The position numbers were made by a program, and so were the translations under genes. 64,000 bases of DNA, taken from DATJBF01 sp035515475 (lineage in GTDB: Bacteria > Verrucomicrobiota > Verrucomicrobiia > Palsa-1439). Positions within the stretch are counted from its first letter, which is position 1. The number at the start of each line of letters is the position of its first letter. The notes beneath the pieces were generated by a model that was not told where the DNA came from, did no database searches, and saw nothing but the letters and a program-made list of their open reading frames with translations. The stretch spans positions 1-64,000 of the forward strand of contig DATJBF010000077.1 of assembly GCA_035515475.1 (NCBI GenBank), given 5' to 3'. This document shows positions 50,667 through 59,660 of this stretch, one piece after another.

Positions 50667-52961
50667 ATGCGGAACACGATGAAGGGCGTATGGAAATCGT
50701 TGGGTGCCGGCGCGGCGCTGATTCTATTGCTCACGGTCGTGGCTTACGTTCCCGCCTTGCGTGGAGGGTTTGTCTATGACGATCACCAGCTCATCACCGA
50801 GAACCGGATGGTTCAGGCCAGTGGCGGGCTGTATCAATTTTGGTTTACGACGAAGCCAGGCGACTACTATCCGCTGACCTGGAGTCTCTGGTGGTTGGAG
50901 TGGCGAGCGTGGGACGGCAGGGCGATGGGCTACCACGTGGTCAACGTGTTGCTGCACGCCGCCAACGCGGTTCTGCTCTGGCTGATTCTGCGGCGGCTGA
51001 AGATTCCGGGGGCGTGGGTGGCAGGAATGGTGTTTGCGGTTCACCCGGTCAATGTGGCGACTGTGGCTTGGATCAGCGAGCAGAAGAACACGTTGTCCAT
51101 GCTGTTCTGCGCGTTGGCAGTTCTGCTGTACTTGAGGTTCGATGAAGACCGACGGTGGCACTGGTACGGATGGTCGCTGGCGGCGTTTCTCTTGGCGTTG
51201 CTGAGCAAGACCGCGGTGGTGATGTTGCCGGTGGCGTTGCTGGGGTGTGTCTGGTGGCTGCGCGGCCGGGTGCGCCGGAAGGATGTCCTGTGCTGCGCTC
51301 CGTTCTTTGTTCTGTCCCTGGCCTTGGCGTTGGTGACAATCTGGTTTCAACGTTATCGGGCCTTGGAGGGACACACGGTTCGAACGATTGGGTTTGCCTC
51401 CCGCCTGGCCGAGGCGGGTTTGGTCCCATGGTTCTACCTCTATAAGGCGCTCCTACCGGTTGGCCTGACGGTGCTCTATCCAAAGTGGGAGATCGACCCG
51501 GCGCGGTGGATTTCGTATGTCCCCGGCGTGGTTTTGCTGGGGTGCTTCTGGATTTTCTGGTGGAAGCGAAAGACTTGGGGGCGACCTTTGTTATTTGGGC
51601 TGGGATATTTTGTGGTGATGCTTTTCCCGGTGTTGGGGTTCTTCGATCAAGGGTTCTATTACTACACATTGGTGGCGGATCACTGGCAGTACTATTCGAT
51701 CATCGGCGTGATTGCCCTGGCTGTGGCCGCTGCAGAGAGGGTCGGCGCGCGACTGGGCCGGCGAGGTTGGTACTTCGGTACGGTGGCGGCTGTGGCCGTG
51801 GTGGCGGTGCTGGGGGTGGCAACTTGGAAGCGGGGGAGCGTTTATGCGGACGAGGAGACGCTCTGGCGAGACAACGTGGCAAAGAATCCGACGGCTTGGG
51901 CAGCGTACAACAATCTGGGGGTCGCCCTGCGCCGCGCGGGCAGGATCCAGGAAGCGATTACTCGTTACCAGGTAGCGCTGCGGATCAACCCCGATGTGGC
52001 CGCGGTGCACGACAACCTGGGAGTCGCGTTGGAGTTGGCGGGCAAGATCAACGATGCGATCGGACATTACGAACAGGCGGTGCGAATCGAGCCTGATGAC
52101 GTCGAGGCACACTACGATTTCGGAAACGCTTTGCGGGAAGCGGGCAAGGCAACGGAGGCAATCGGACAGTACGAGCAGGCGCTGAAGATCAAGCCCGACT
52201 TTGCCGAGGCGGAGAACAATCTGGGGATTGCGCTCGCCCAAACGGGGAACCTGCAAGATGCAATCGGACATTACCGGCGAGCGTTGCGGCTCATGGCTGA
52301 TTATGCAGAAGCCCACTACAACCTGGGGGTTGCCCTGGCGCGACTGGGCCAGGTGCCGGAAGCGGTGGGGCATTTGGAGGAAGCGCTCCGGCTCAGGCCC
52401 GATTACGCCGAGGTGCACTACAATTTGGGGCTGGTGTTGGCGCGAGAGGGGCGGGTGCCGGAGGCGATTGCGCATTGGGAACAAGCGCTGAAGATTAAAC
52501 CTGACTATGCCGAGGTACACGTCAACCTCGGGATTGCCTCGGAGCGAGCGGGCAGGGCTGCGGAGGCGATCGGGCATTACGAAGAAGCGTTGCGGCTCAA
52601 GCCTCGCTATGCGGAGGCTCACTATAACTTGGGGATTGCCTTGGAGCGGTCGGGCCGGGTAACAGAGGCGATTGCACATTATGAACAGGCGCTGCGGATC
52701 AGGCCCGGTTATGCCGAAGCGCACAACAATCTGGGAAGCGCCCTGGCGGCACAGGGTCGGATGCCCGAGGCGATCAGCCACTGGGAAGAAGCGTTGCGGA
52801 TCAATCCCGATTACGCCCGGGCGTATTACAATCTCGGGATGGCGTTGGAGCAGTCAGGCCGGTTGTCCGAGGCGAAGCAGCAATACGAACAGGCGTTGCG
52901 GATCAATCCACGGATGGTCGACGCGCAGAGTGGACTAGGGCGCCTGCGGACTGTTCGGTGA
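50667..52961 (+). CDS. TMTC-like membrane glycosyltransferase with TPRs (A2)
   Basis: About 764 residues, subfamily A. Core motifs are GGFVYDDHQLITENRMV (Asp38-39), HPVNVATVAWISEQKNTLS, LSKTAVVMLP and ADHWQYYSIIG. Ten TPRs then follow (about residues 411-750), ending EQALRINPRMVDAQSGLGRL. Starts at ATG 50667 or 50679 are possible; the gene begins three bases after A1 ends, so the two are likely cotranscribed. Against A1 the core is nearly the same but six more TPRs are present. One TPR stretch (around 52405-52445) is identical over 41 bases to one in the B1 gene. Confidence 0.88.
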   Translation: MRNTMKGVWKSLGAGAALILLLTVVAYVPALRGGFVYDDHQLITENRMVQASGGLYQFWFTTKPGDYYPLTWSLWWLEWRAWDGRAMGYHVVNVLLHAANAVLLWLILRRLKIPGAWVAGMVFAVHPVNVATVAWISEQKNTLSMLFCALAVLLYLRFDEDRRWHWYGWSLAAFLLALLSKTAVVMLPVALLGCVWWLRGRVRRKDVLCCAPFFVLSLALALVTIWFQRYRALEGHTVRTIGFASRLAEAGLVPWFYLYKALLPVGLTVLYPKWEIDPARWISYVPGVVLLGCFWIFWWKRKTWGRPLLFGLGYFVVMLFPVLGFFDQGFYYYTLVADHWQYYSIIGVIALAVAAAERVGARLGRRGWYFGTVAAVAVVAVLGVATWKRGSVYADEETLWRDNVAKNPTAWAAYNNLGVALRRAGRIQEAITRYQVALRINPDVAAVHDNLGVALELAGKINDAIGHYEQAVRIEPDDVEAHYDFGNALREAGKATEAIGQYEQALKIKPDFAEAENNLGIALAQTGNLQDAIGHYRRALRLMADYAEAHYNLGVALARLGQVPEAVGHLEEALRLRPDYAEVHYNLGLVLAREGRVPEAIAHWEQALKIKPDYAEVHVNLGIASERAGRAAEAIGHYEEALRLKPRYAEAHYNLGIALERSGRVTEAIAHYEQALRIRPGYAEAHNNLGSALAAQGRMPEAISHWEEALRINPDYARAYYNLGMALEQSGRLSEAKQQYEQALRINPRMVDAQSGLGRLRTVR

Positions 52962-52968
52962 GTGCGCA

Positions 52969-55338
52969 ATGACAGGAAACTCGCTGCTGCTGAAAGCACG
53001 GAAGCTCGCGCCGCTGGTGGTGATAGCGGCCGGGCTACTCGCTTATCACAACAGTTTCACGGGTGCGTTCATCGACGATGACTTCGGGTCGATCCTCGAG
53101 AATCCGACGATCCGGCATCTGTGGCCGATCTGGCAATGCCTGAGCCCACCGCATCGGGATTGGCTCACGGTTGAGGGCCGACCACTGATCAATTTGTCTT
53201 TGGCGATCAGCTATGCGCTCAGCGGCTACAACGTGTGGGGTTACCACATTGTGAACCTGGCCGTTCACATCCTCGCGGGTCTGACGCTGTTCGGGGTGGT
53301 GCGCCGGACGTTGCGTCGGCCGGGTTTGCGGGACCGCTTCGGGGCGGAGGCCAACGAATTGGCCATGGCCGCGGCGGTGCTGTGGACGGTGCATCCGCTG
53401 CAGGTCGAGTCGGTGACCTACATTATTGAGCGGGCCGAATCGATCATGGGTTTGTTTTACCTGCTGACGTTGTACTGTTTCATCTGCGGAGTCGAGTCGC
53501 CACCCGCGGGAAATGGGAAATGGTCCATGGGAAATGGTTCATGGCGCCTGCGGGGCCGGCTGTGGTACGGCCTGTCGGTGGCGGCCTGCGCGCTGGGGAT
53601 GGCCAGCAAAGAGGTGATGGTTACCGCGCCGGTGGTGGTGATGCTGTATGACCGGGCGTTTGTTTCCGGGTCGTTTCGAGAGGCGTGGGGGCGGCGGCGG
53701 TTCTTCTATCTGGCCCTGGCTGGCACATGGATCGTATTGGGGTACGTGCTGGTTTCTTCGGGCACGTTCGCCTACGCCTCGACACATGCGCGGTTCCGTG
53801 GCGTCGCTTGGTGGGAGTATCTGGCGACCGAGCCGGGGGTGATGCTCTATTATCTGCGGCTGTGCGTGTGGCCATCTCCATTGTGTATGAATCACCCGTG
53901 GCCGATTGCGAGAACGTGGGGGAGCATTCTGCCGGCCGCGGTGGCAGTGGCAATGTTGGTGGGAGCGAGTGTTTGGGCCTGGCGAAGGAAGCCGGTCTGG
54001 GGATTCGTGGGGGCGTGGTTGTTCCTGATCTTGGCGCCGAGTTCGAGCATCATCGCCGCGATTGATCCGCTGTACGAGCATCGGATGTACTTGTCGCTGG
54101 CGGCGGTTGTGTGTGTGGTGGTGATGGGGTTGTATTCACTGATGGGTCGACGAAGTCTGGCCGTGTTCGCGGTGGCGGCGGTCGGGCTGGGGTTTCTCAC
54201 GTGGCGGCGCAATCAAGACTACCGGAGCGAAGTTGTCATCCGAACGGACGGCGTGACCAAGTTCCCGGATTACCCGCAAGCCCATTACAATTTGGGAGAC
54301 GCGTTGCGGAGAGCTGGCCGATTTCCAGAGGCGATTGGGCAATATGAGCAAGTGCTGCGGGCGGCGCCCAATTACGCCGGGGCGCACTATCATTTGGGGG
54401 ATATTCTGCTGCAACTGGGCAAGCTGTCGGAGGCGACCCGACAATACGAGCAAGCCATTGAGATCAAGCCCGATCTCGCCGAGGCGCACTACAACCTGGG
54501 CGTTGCCTTGACCCAGGCGAACCGGACGGAGGAGGCCATTGGACAGTTCGAAGAGGCGCTGCGTCTCAAGCCCGATTACACGGAGGCGTACTACAACTTG
54601 GGGCTCGCGCTGGTGCAAATCGGCAGGCCCGGCGAGGCGATCCAGCAGTACGAGCGTGCGCTGCAGGTCAGTCCCGGCTATGCCGAAGCGCACAACAACC
54701 TGGGAATCGTCTTGGCGCAAGTGGGCAGGACCAGCGATGCGATCGGGCATTATCAACTGGCACTGCGACTCAAGCCCGATCTGGCAGAGGCGCATTACAA
54801 TCTAGGAGCGGCGTTGATGCGGTTGGGACGGGTCCAGGAAGCGGTGGAGCAGTGGGAACAAACGTTGCGCCTCCGACCTGATTACGCCGAGGTGCACTAC
54901 AATTTGGGGCTGGTGTTGGCCCGAGAAGGGCGAGTGCCGGAGGCGATCGACCATTGGGAGCAAGCCTTGCGGCTCAAGCCCAGCTATGCTGAGGCGCACG
55001 TCAGCTTGGGGGTGGCCTTGCAGCGATCCGGCAAGATTCCGGAGGCGATTGGGCACTACGAAGCGGCGTTGCGGCTCAAGCCCGATTATGTTGACGCCCA
55101 CTACAATCTCGGGATTGCCCTGGAGCGATCGGGCCGGCTGGGTGAGGCAATCGCTCAGTATGAGGAGGCGCTGCGGATCAGCCCGAATTACGCCAAGGCA
55201 CACTACAATCTGGGAACCGCGTTGGAGCAGACGGGCCGGGTATCGGAAGCGATGATGCATTTCGAGCAGGCGTTGCGGATCAATCCCCACATGGTCGAGG
55301 CGCAGAGAAGACTGGGGCACCTGCAGACCGTTCAGTGA
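52969..55338 (+). CDS. TMTC-like membrane glycosyltransferase with TPRs (B1)
   Basis: A 789-residue protein, subfamily B. The core has TGAFIDDDFGSILENPTIRH (Asp36-38), HPLQVESVTYIIERAESIMG, ASKEVMVTAP and YEHRMYLSLA, the last resembling the 'AERVLYLPS' motif of TMTC proteins. A loop near residue 180 carries an insert with NGKWSMGNGSWR. Ten TPRs follow from about residue 436, with the tail RRLGHLQTVQ. It starts seven bases after A2, with GGTGAG overlapping A2's stop codon as the probable ribosome-binding site. Confidence 0.88.
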   Translation: MTGNSLLLKARKLAPLVVIAAGLLAYHNSFTGAFIDDDFGSILENPTIRHLWPIWQCLSPPHRDWLTVEGRPLINLSLAISYALSGYNVWGYHIVNLAVHILAGLTLFGVVRRTLRRPGLRDRFGAEANELAMAAAVLWTVHPLQVESVTYIIERAESIMGLFYLLTLYCFICGVESPPAGNGKWSMGNGSWRLRGRLWYGLSVAACALGMASKEVMVTAPVVVMLYDRAFVSGSFREAWGRRRFFYLALAGTWIVLGYVLVSSGTFAYASTHARFRGVAWWEYLATEPGVMLYYLRLCVWPSPLCMNHPWPIARTWGSILPAAVAVAMLVGASVWAWRRKPVWGFVGAWLFLILAPSSSIIAAIDPLYEHRMYLSLAAVVCVVVMGLYSLMGRRSLAVFAVAAVGLGFLTWRRNQDYRSEVVIRTDGVTKFPDYPQAHYNLGDALRRAGRFPEAIGQYEQVLRAAPNYAGAHYHLGDILLQLGKLSEATRQYEQAIEIKPDLAEAHYNLGVALTQANRTEEAIGQFEEALRLKPDYTEAYYNLGLALVQIGRPGEAIQQYERALQVSPGYAEAHNNLGIVLAQVGRTSDAIGHYQLALRLKPDLAEAHYNLGAALMRLGRVQEAVEQWEQTLRLRPDYAEVHYNLGLVLAREGRVPEAIDHWEQALRLKPSYAEAHVSLGVALQRSGKIPEAIGHYEAALRLKPDYVDAHYNLGIALERSGRLGEAIAQYEEALRISPNYAKAHYNLGTALEQTGRVSEAMMHFEQALRINPHMVEAQRRLGHLQTVQ

Positions 55339-55345
55339 GCGCGCA

Positions 55346-57352
55346 ATGACAGGAAACTCACCGCTGCGGAAAGCGGGGAAGCTCACGCCGCTGGTGGTGG
55401 TTGCGGCGGGACTGCTGGCCTACGGTAACAGCTTCAGCGGTGGATTCTTTCATGACGACTTTGGGTCAATCCCCGAGAACCCGACGATTCGGCATCTCTG
55501 GCCGATCGGGCCATGTTTGTCGCCGCCGCATCGCGGCGGACTTTCGGTAGAAGGCCGCCCGCTCATCAATCTGTCGCTGGCCGTGAACTATGCCCTCGGC
55601 GGCTTCAACGTGTGGGGGTATCACGCTTTGAACCTGGCCGTTCATATCCTCGCCGGTCTGACCCTGTTTGGCATTGTGCGGCGGACGCTGCATCAGCCGG
55701 CCCTCCGCGACCGCTTCGGTGCTGCGGCAGATGAGTTGGCTTTGGCCGTCGCGGTTTTGTGGACAGTTCACCCGCTACAGACCGAGTCGGTGACCTACAT
55801 CGTTCAACGGGCCGAATCGATCATGGGGTTGTTTTATTTGCTGACGCTGTACTGCTTCATTCGTGGGGCGGAGAAGCCGCCCGCGGGAGATGGGGAATGG
55901 TTCATCGGAAGGGATTCATGGGGCCGGCCGTGGCATGGCCTGTCGGTGGCTGCCTGTGCGGTGGGGATGGCTTGTAAGGAAGTGATGGTTACTGCCCCGT
56001 TGATGGTGATGCTTTACGACCGGGCATTTGTTTCCGGCTCGTTCCGAGAGGCGTGGCGTCGACGGTGGCCACTGTATCTTGCCCTGGCCAGCACTTGGAT
56101 CCTGCTGGGTTTCCTGCTGGCTCTTGGGCAGGTTCGAACCACGTCGATGAATGCGCGGCGGATTGGCCTGAGTTGGTGGGAGTACCTGGCAACCGAGCCG
56201 GGGGTGATTCTCTATTACCTGCGGCTCTGCGTGTGGCCGCACCCGTTACGTTTTGATTCCTACCAGTGGCCGATCGCCAGAACGTGGATGAGTATTCTGC
56301 CGCCTGCGGTTGTGGTCTCGGTCCTCGTGGGAGCATCGGCTTGGGCATGGAAGAGGCAGCCTGCCTGGGGATTTGTGGGCGGGTGGTTCTTTCTGATCTT
56401 GGGGCCTAGTTCGAGCGTCATCCCCCTGATGACTCCGATTTACGAGCACCGCATGTATCTGTCGTTGGCGGCGGTGGTGACCGCCATGGTGATGGGGTTG
56501 TATTTGGTGATGAACCGACGAAGTCTGGCAGTGTTCGCCGTGGTAGCGATCGGACTAGGGTTTCTCACGTTGCGACGCAACCAGGATTACCGCAGGAACC
56601 CGCATGCCAGCTTGGGGCTCGCCCTGCAGAAGGCCGACAGGATTCAAGAGGCGATCGGGGAATACGAACAAGCCTTGCAGGTCACGCCCGATGATGCGGA
56701 GACTCACTACAATCTCGCCGTGGCTTTGTGTCAGGCGGGTAAGGCAGCGGAAGCGGTGGAGCACTACAAGCAGGCCCTTCGGCTTCAGCCGGGTTTCGGG
56801 CAGGCAGAGGAAAATCTGGGAAGCGCCTTACTGGGGCTGGGCGAAGTGCAGGAGGCGATTCAGCATTACAGGCAGGCATTGCAGGCCCATCCCGGTTATG
56901 CCGAGGCGCACTACAATTTGGGGGTTGCCCTGGCGCGCTCGGGTCGGGTGCCGGAGGCGGTCGGGCACTTTGAGGAAGCGTTACGGCTTGAGCCTGATCT
57001 CGCCGAGGCGCACTACAGTTTGGGACTGGCGTTGGCAAGACTGGGCCGGGTACCGGAGGCGGAGGGGCAGTGGGAGCAAGCGTTACGGATCAAGCCTCAG
57101 TACGCGGAGGCCCACTACAATTTGGGGATTGCCTTGGAGCGCTCGGGCCGGCTGACAGAGGCGATCGCGCATTATGAGCAAGCGTTGCGGATCAACCCGG
57201 ATAACGCTCGGGCCCATTACAGTCTGGGGACGGCGTTGGAGGGGGCGGGCCACGTGGCAGAGGCGAGGGAGCACTATGAGCAGGCGTTGCGGATCAACCC
57301 GCGCATGGTCGAGGCCCAGAACAGGCTGGCACGGCTGCAGACTGTTCAGTAA
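55346..57352 (+). CDS. TMTC-like membrane glycosyltransferase with TPRs (B2)
   Basis: A 668-residue paralogue of B1. Core motifs are SGGFFHDDFGSIPENPTIRH (Asp37-38), HPLQTESVTYIVQRAESIMG, CKEVMVTAPL and YEHRMYLSLA. Seven TPRs and the tail RLARLQTVQ follow. At the join of core and TPRs the sequence passes directly from RNQDYRR to NPHASLGLAL, while B1 and B3 have about 15 residues more, so a small in-frame deletion seems to have removed the linker and the start of the first repeat. The translational start context is the same as in B1. Confidence 0.88.
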   Translation: MTGNSPLRKAGKLTPLVVVAAGLLAYGNSFSGGFFHDDFGSIPENPTIRHLWPIGPCLSPPHRGGLSVEGRPLINLSLAVNYALGGFNVWGYHALNLAVHILAGLTLFGIVRRTLHQPALRDRFGAAADELALAVAVLWTVHPLQTESVTYIVQRAESIMGLFYLLTLYCFIRGAEKPPAGDGEWFIGRDSWGRPWHGLSVAACAVGMACKEVMVTAPLMVMLYDRAFVSGSFREAWRRRWPLYLALASTWILLGFLLALGQVRTTSMNARRIGLSWWEYLATEPGVILYYLRLCVWPHPLRFDSYQWPIARTWMSILPPAVVVSVLVGASAWAWKRQPAWGFVGGWFFLILGPSSSVIPLMTPIYEHRMYLSLAAVVTAMVMGLYLVMNRRSLAVFAVVAIGLGFLTLRRNQDYRRNPHASLGLALQKADRIQEAIGEYEQALQVTPDDAETHYNLAVALCQAGKAAEAVEHYKQALRLQPGFGQAEENLGSALLGLGEVQEAIQHYRQALQAHPGYAEAHYNLGVALARSGRVPEAVGHFEEALRLEPDLAEAHYSLGLALARLGRVPEAEGQWEQALRIKPQYAEAHYNLGIALERSGRLTEAIAHYEQALRINPDNARAHYSLGTALEGAGHVAEAREHYEQALRINPRMVEAQNRLARLQTVQ

Positions 57353-57355
57353 GTG

Positions 57356-57418
57356 ATGGGCCTGAGGTCGGTGATGATCGACGGCAGGGCAGATGGCGGC
57401 GTAACTCTGCCGAAGTGA
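57356..57418 (+). pseudogene. Vestigial start of a duplicated gene
   Basis: Right after B2, ATG GGC CTG AGG opens a 20-codon frame (MGLRSVMIDGRADGGVTLPK) that ends at TGA. The bases match the start of the gene at 63861 (MGLRPKMIEGRADGSGGEVP), which also follows directly after a B-type gene. It appears to be the cut-off remnant of a copy of that gene. Confidence 0.7.
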
Positions 57419-57420
57419 GC

Positions 57421-57434
57421 GTCGGGCGCCCGAC
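57421..57434. repeat. Perfect 14-bp palindrome
   Basis: GTCGGGCGCCCGAC between the vestigial gene start and C1. It may mark a recombination or protein-binding site; no function is evident. Confidence 0.4.
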
Positions 57435-57505
57435 GCGAGATGCGAGATCGTGCGTCCACCATCGAGTATCCAGCATTCGGCATTCGTGATATTCTTCGGC
57501 TCACG

Positions 57506-59425
57506 ATGACCGTCCGATTCCACCGGCGACAGGACATTCTCATCTGCTTATGTCTGGTGGTGGCCACGTTGACTGTTTACTGGCCCGTGCATCGGTTCGG
57601 GTTCATCGGATTGGACGATGAGCTCTACATCACTGAGAATCGTCATTTGCGAGATGGATTGACGTCTCGGGGGCTTGTGTGGGCATTTACCACTCCGCTG
57701 GATCAGTGGATGCCTGTGACGTGGCTGGCCCGCATACTCGAGTACCGGTTGTTCGGCTTGAATGCTGGGGCGCATCACATGGTGAATCTGCTGTTCCATA
57801 TCGCCAATACTGTGCTGGTGTTCGGCGTTTTCAATCAAATGACACGTGCTCGCTGGCGAAGTGCGATGGTCGCAGCGTTATTTGGTCTGCATCCGCTGCA
57901 CGTGGAATCGGTGGCGTGGGTCACGGGACTCAAGGACGTGCTGAGCACATGGTTTGGCCTGTTGGCGCTCTGGTCGTATACTCGATATGTTGGGCGACCG
58001 AGTGCCCCGCGCTATTCCCTAGCGCTGGGGCTGTATGCATTGGCGCTGATGAGCAAGCCGATGTTGGTGAGCCTGCCGTTTGTCTTGCTGCTGCTGGATT
58101 ACTGGCCTTTGGGTCGGACGCAGTGGGCGAAGGGCGCGGCCGGAGAGGGCGTCAAGGCGGCTCCTGGCCAATTAGTAAAGGAGAAGCTTCCCTTTTTCGC
58201 ATTGGCTGCGGTGTCGTGTGTGGTGACTTATTGGGCGCAGCGTGCCGTGGGAGCGGTGGTGTCGCTACGGCGGCTACCGATGGGGAAGCGAATTGGCAAC
58301 GCCTTGGTTGCTTATGTGGAGTACATCGGCAAGACGGTTTGGCCGACCAAGCTGTCGGTTTTCTATCCGCTGGATGCGAATTCACCCTCAGCAGTGGTGA
58401 TGGTCGTGGGTATCGGCTTGGTCGGGGTGACGGCGGCGGTGATTTGGAGGGCGCGGCGTGAGCCGTGGCTGGTGACGGGCTGGTTTTGGTTCGTGGGAAC
58501 GCTGGTGCCGGTCATCGGATTGGTGCAGGTTGGGGTTGTGCAGGCGCGGGCAGATCGCTACACGTACATTCCCTTGGTTGGTCTGTTCGTGATGCTATGC
58601 TGGGCTGTGCCCTGGCGCGCATGGGAGCGGCGGATCTCGCGAGTGAGTGTCTGTGTAATTGCGATGCCGGCGCTTGTGGTTTATGCAGTGTTGTGTCGCG
58701 TTCAAGTCGGTTACTGGAGGGACACGGAAACGCTGTTTCGCCATGCGATATCCGTAGTTCCGGACAATTGGCAGGCGTACAACAATCTGGGTGGCTGCTT
58801 GGAGGAAGCGGGCCGGATCGACGAGGCGATGGGGCTGTACGAGCGAGCGCTACGGATCAGGCCTGATTACGCCGAGGCGTACGAGAATTTGGGGATTGCC
58901 CTGTGCAAACTCGGCAGGGTGCCCGAAGGGATTAGATGCTATGAGCAAGCACTGCGGCTCGAGCCGGATTACGTCGAGGCACACCAGAATCTCGGGATCG
59001 CTCTCTCGCGAGTCGGCAGGATTCAGGATGCAATTGGGCATTACAAGGAGGCCTTGCGGCTGAAGCCTGACTTGGCCGAAGCTCACTATTGTCTGGGGGA
59101 CATCTTGCTCAGAGAAGGACGGGTGCCGGAGGCCGTCGCGCAGTTTGAGGAGGCCGTGCGGCTCAACCCAGATTACGTCGACGCGCACAACAACTTGGGA
59201 GGGGCCCTTCTCCGATTGGGCCGAGTGCCGGAGGCGATCACGCAGCTTGAGGAGGCTTTGCGGCTCAAGCCGGATCTTGCCGAGGCCCACTACAATCTGG
59301 CAGTCGCTTTCGAGCAATCAGGCAGAGTCGAGGATGCAATCGAGCAGTACGAGCAGGTACTGAGGATTAGCCCCAACGTGACCGAGGCGCGCGAGAGACT
59401 GAGCCGGTTGCGGACGGCGCGATAA
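57506..59425 (+). CDS. TMTC-like membrane glycosyltransferase with TPRs (C1)
   Basis: A 639-residue protein, subfamily C. The core has FGFIGLDDELYITENRHL (Asp37-38), HPLHVESVAWVTGLKDVLS, MSKPMLVSLPF, DYWPLGRTQW and ADRYTYIPLVG. HPLHVESVAW is the closest of the array to the 'HP(V/I)HTEAV' motif of TMTC proteins. Six TPRs follow from about residue 420 (AYNNLGGCLEEAGRIDEAMG), with the tail RLSRLRTAR. ATG 57506 is chosen because C2 starts at the matching position; the frame is open to 57440. A TATTCT box (57488-57493) close before the ATG may be the -10. Confidence 0.88.
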   Translation: MTVRFHRRQDILICLCLVVATLTVYWPVHRFGFIGLDDELYITENRHLRDGLTSRGLVWAFTTPLDQWMPVTWLARILEYRLFGLNAGAHHMVNLLFHIANTVLVFGVFNQMTRARWRSAMVAALFGLHPLHVESVAWVTGLKDVLSTWFGLLALWSYTRYVGRPSAPRYSLALGLYALALMSKPMLVSLPFVLLLLDYWPLGRTQWAKGAAGEGVKAAPGQLVKEKLPFFALAAVSCVVTYWAQRAVGAVVSLRRLPMGKRIGNALVAYVEYIGKTVWPTKLSVFYPLDANSPSAVVMVVGIGLVGVTAAVIWRARREPWLVTGWFWFVGTLVPVIGLVQVGVVQARADRYTYIPLVGLFVMLCWAVPWRAWERRISRVSVCVIAMPALVVYAVLCRVQVGYWRDTETLFRHAISVVPDNWQAYNNLGGCLEEAGRIDEAMGLYERALRIRPDYAEAYENLGIALCKLGRVPEGIRCYEQALRLEPDYVEAHQNLGIALSRVGRIQDAIGHYKEALRLKPDLAEAHYCLGDILLREGRVPEAVAQFEEAVRLNPDYVDAHNNLGGALLRLGRVPEAITQLEEALRLKPDLAEAHYNLAVAFEQSGRVEDAIEQYEQVLRISPNVTEARERLSRLRTAR

Positions 59426-59492
59426 CATGAAGAACAAGTACAAATGACTGGACTCGAACGCTCTCATCGCGGTCCTGACTCAAGTGGCGTGA

Positions 59493-59660
59493 ACCGCCGC
59501 CATTACGGTTCGGTTGGTCTTCGACGACGGTACGCGGCATGGTGTCTTCCGCCGGCTTGGTTGGTCGGGCGATCCGAAGGCATCGGTCAAGCGCGTACGA
59601 TTGTTGGGCCGCCGCAAGGATTTTTCGTTTGCCGAGGTGTATGTGTTTCCCGATGACTAA
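59493..59660 (+). pseudogene. Possible coding remnant before C2
   Basis: An open frame of 55 codons without a start codon, ending at a TAA inside the first codons of C2, reads as normal protein: LVFDDGTRHGVFRRLGWSG, then KRVRLLGRRKDFSFAEVYVF. It looks like the C-terminal end of some other gene left over from a rearrangement. The family was not recognised. The rest of the 59426-59652 gap shows nothing else. Confidence 0.4.

Noticed and set aside
55346..57352. B2 as a broken gene
   Set aside because: The junction deletion keeps the frame and all core motifs and seven TPRs are intact, so it is probably functional.
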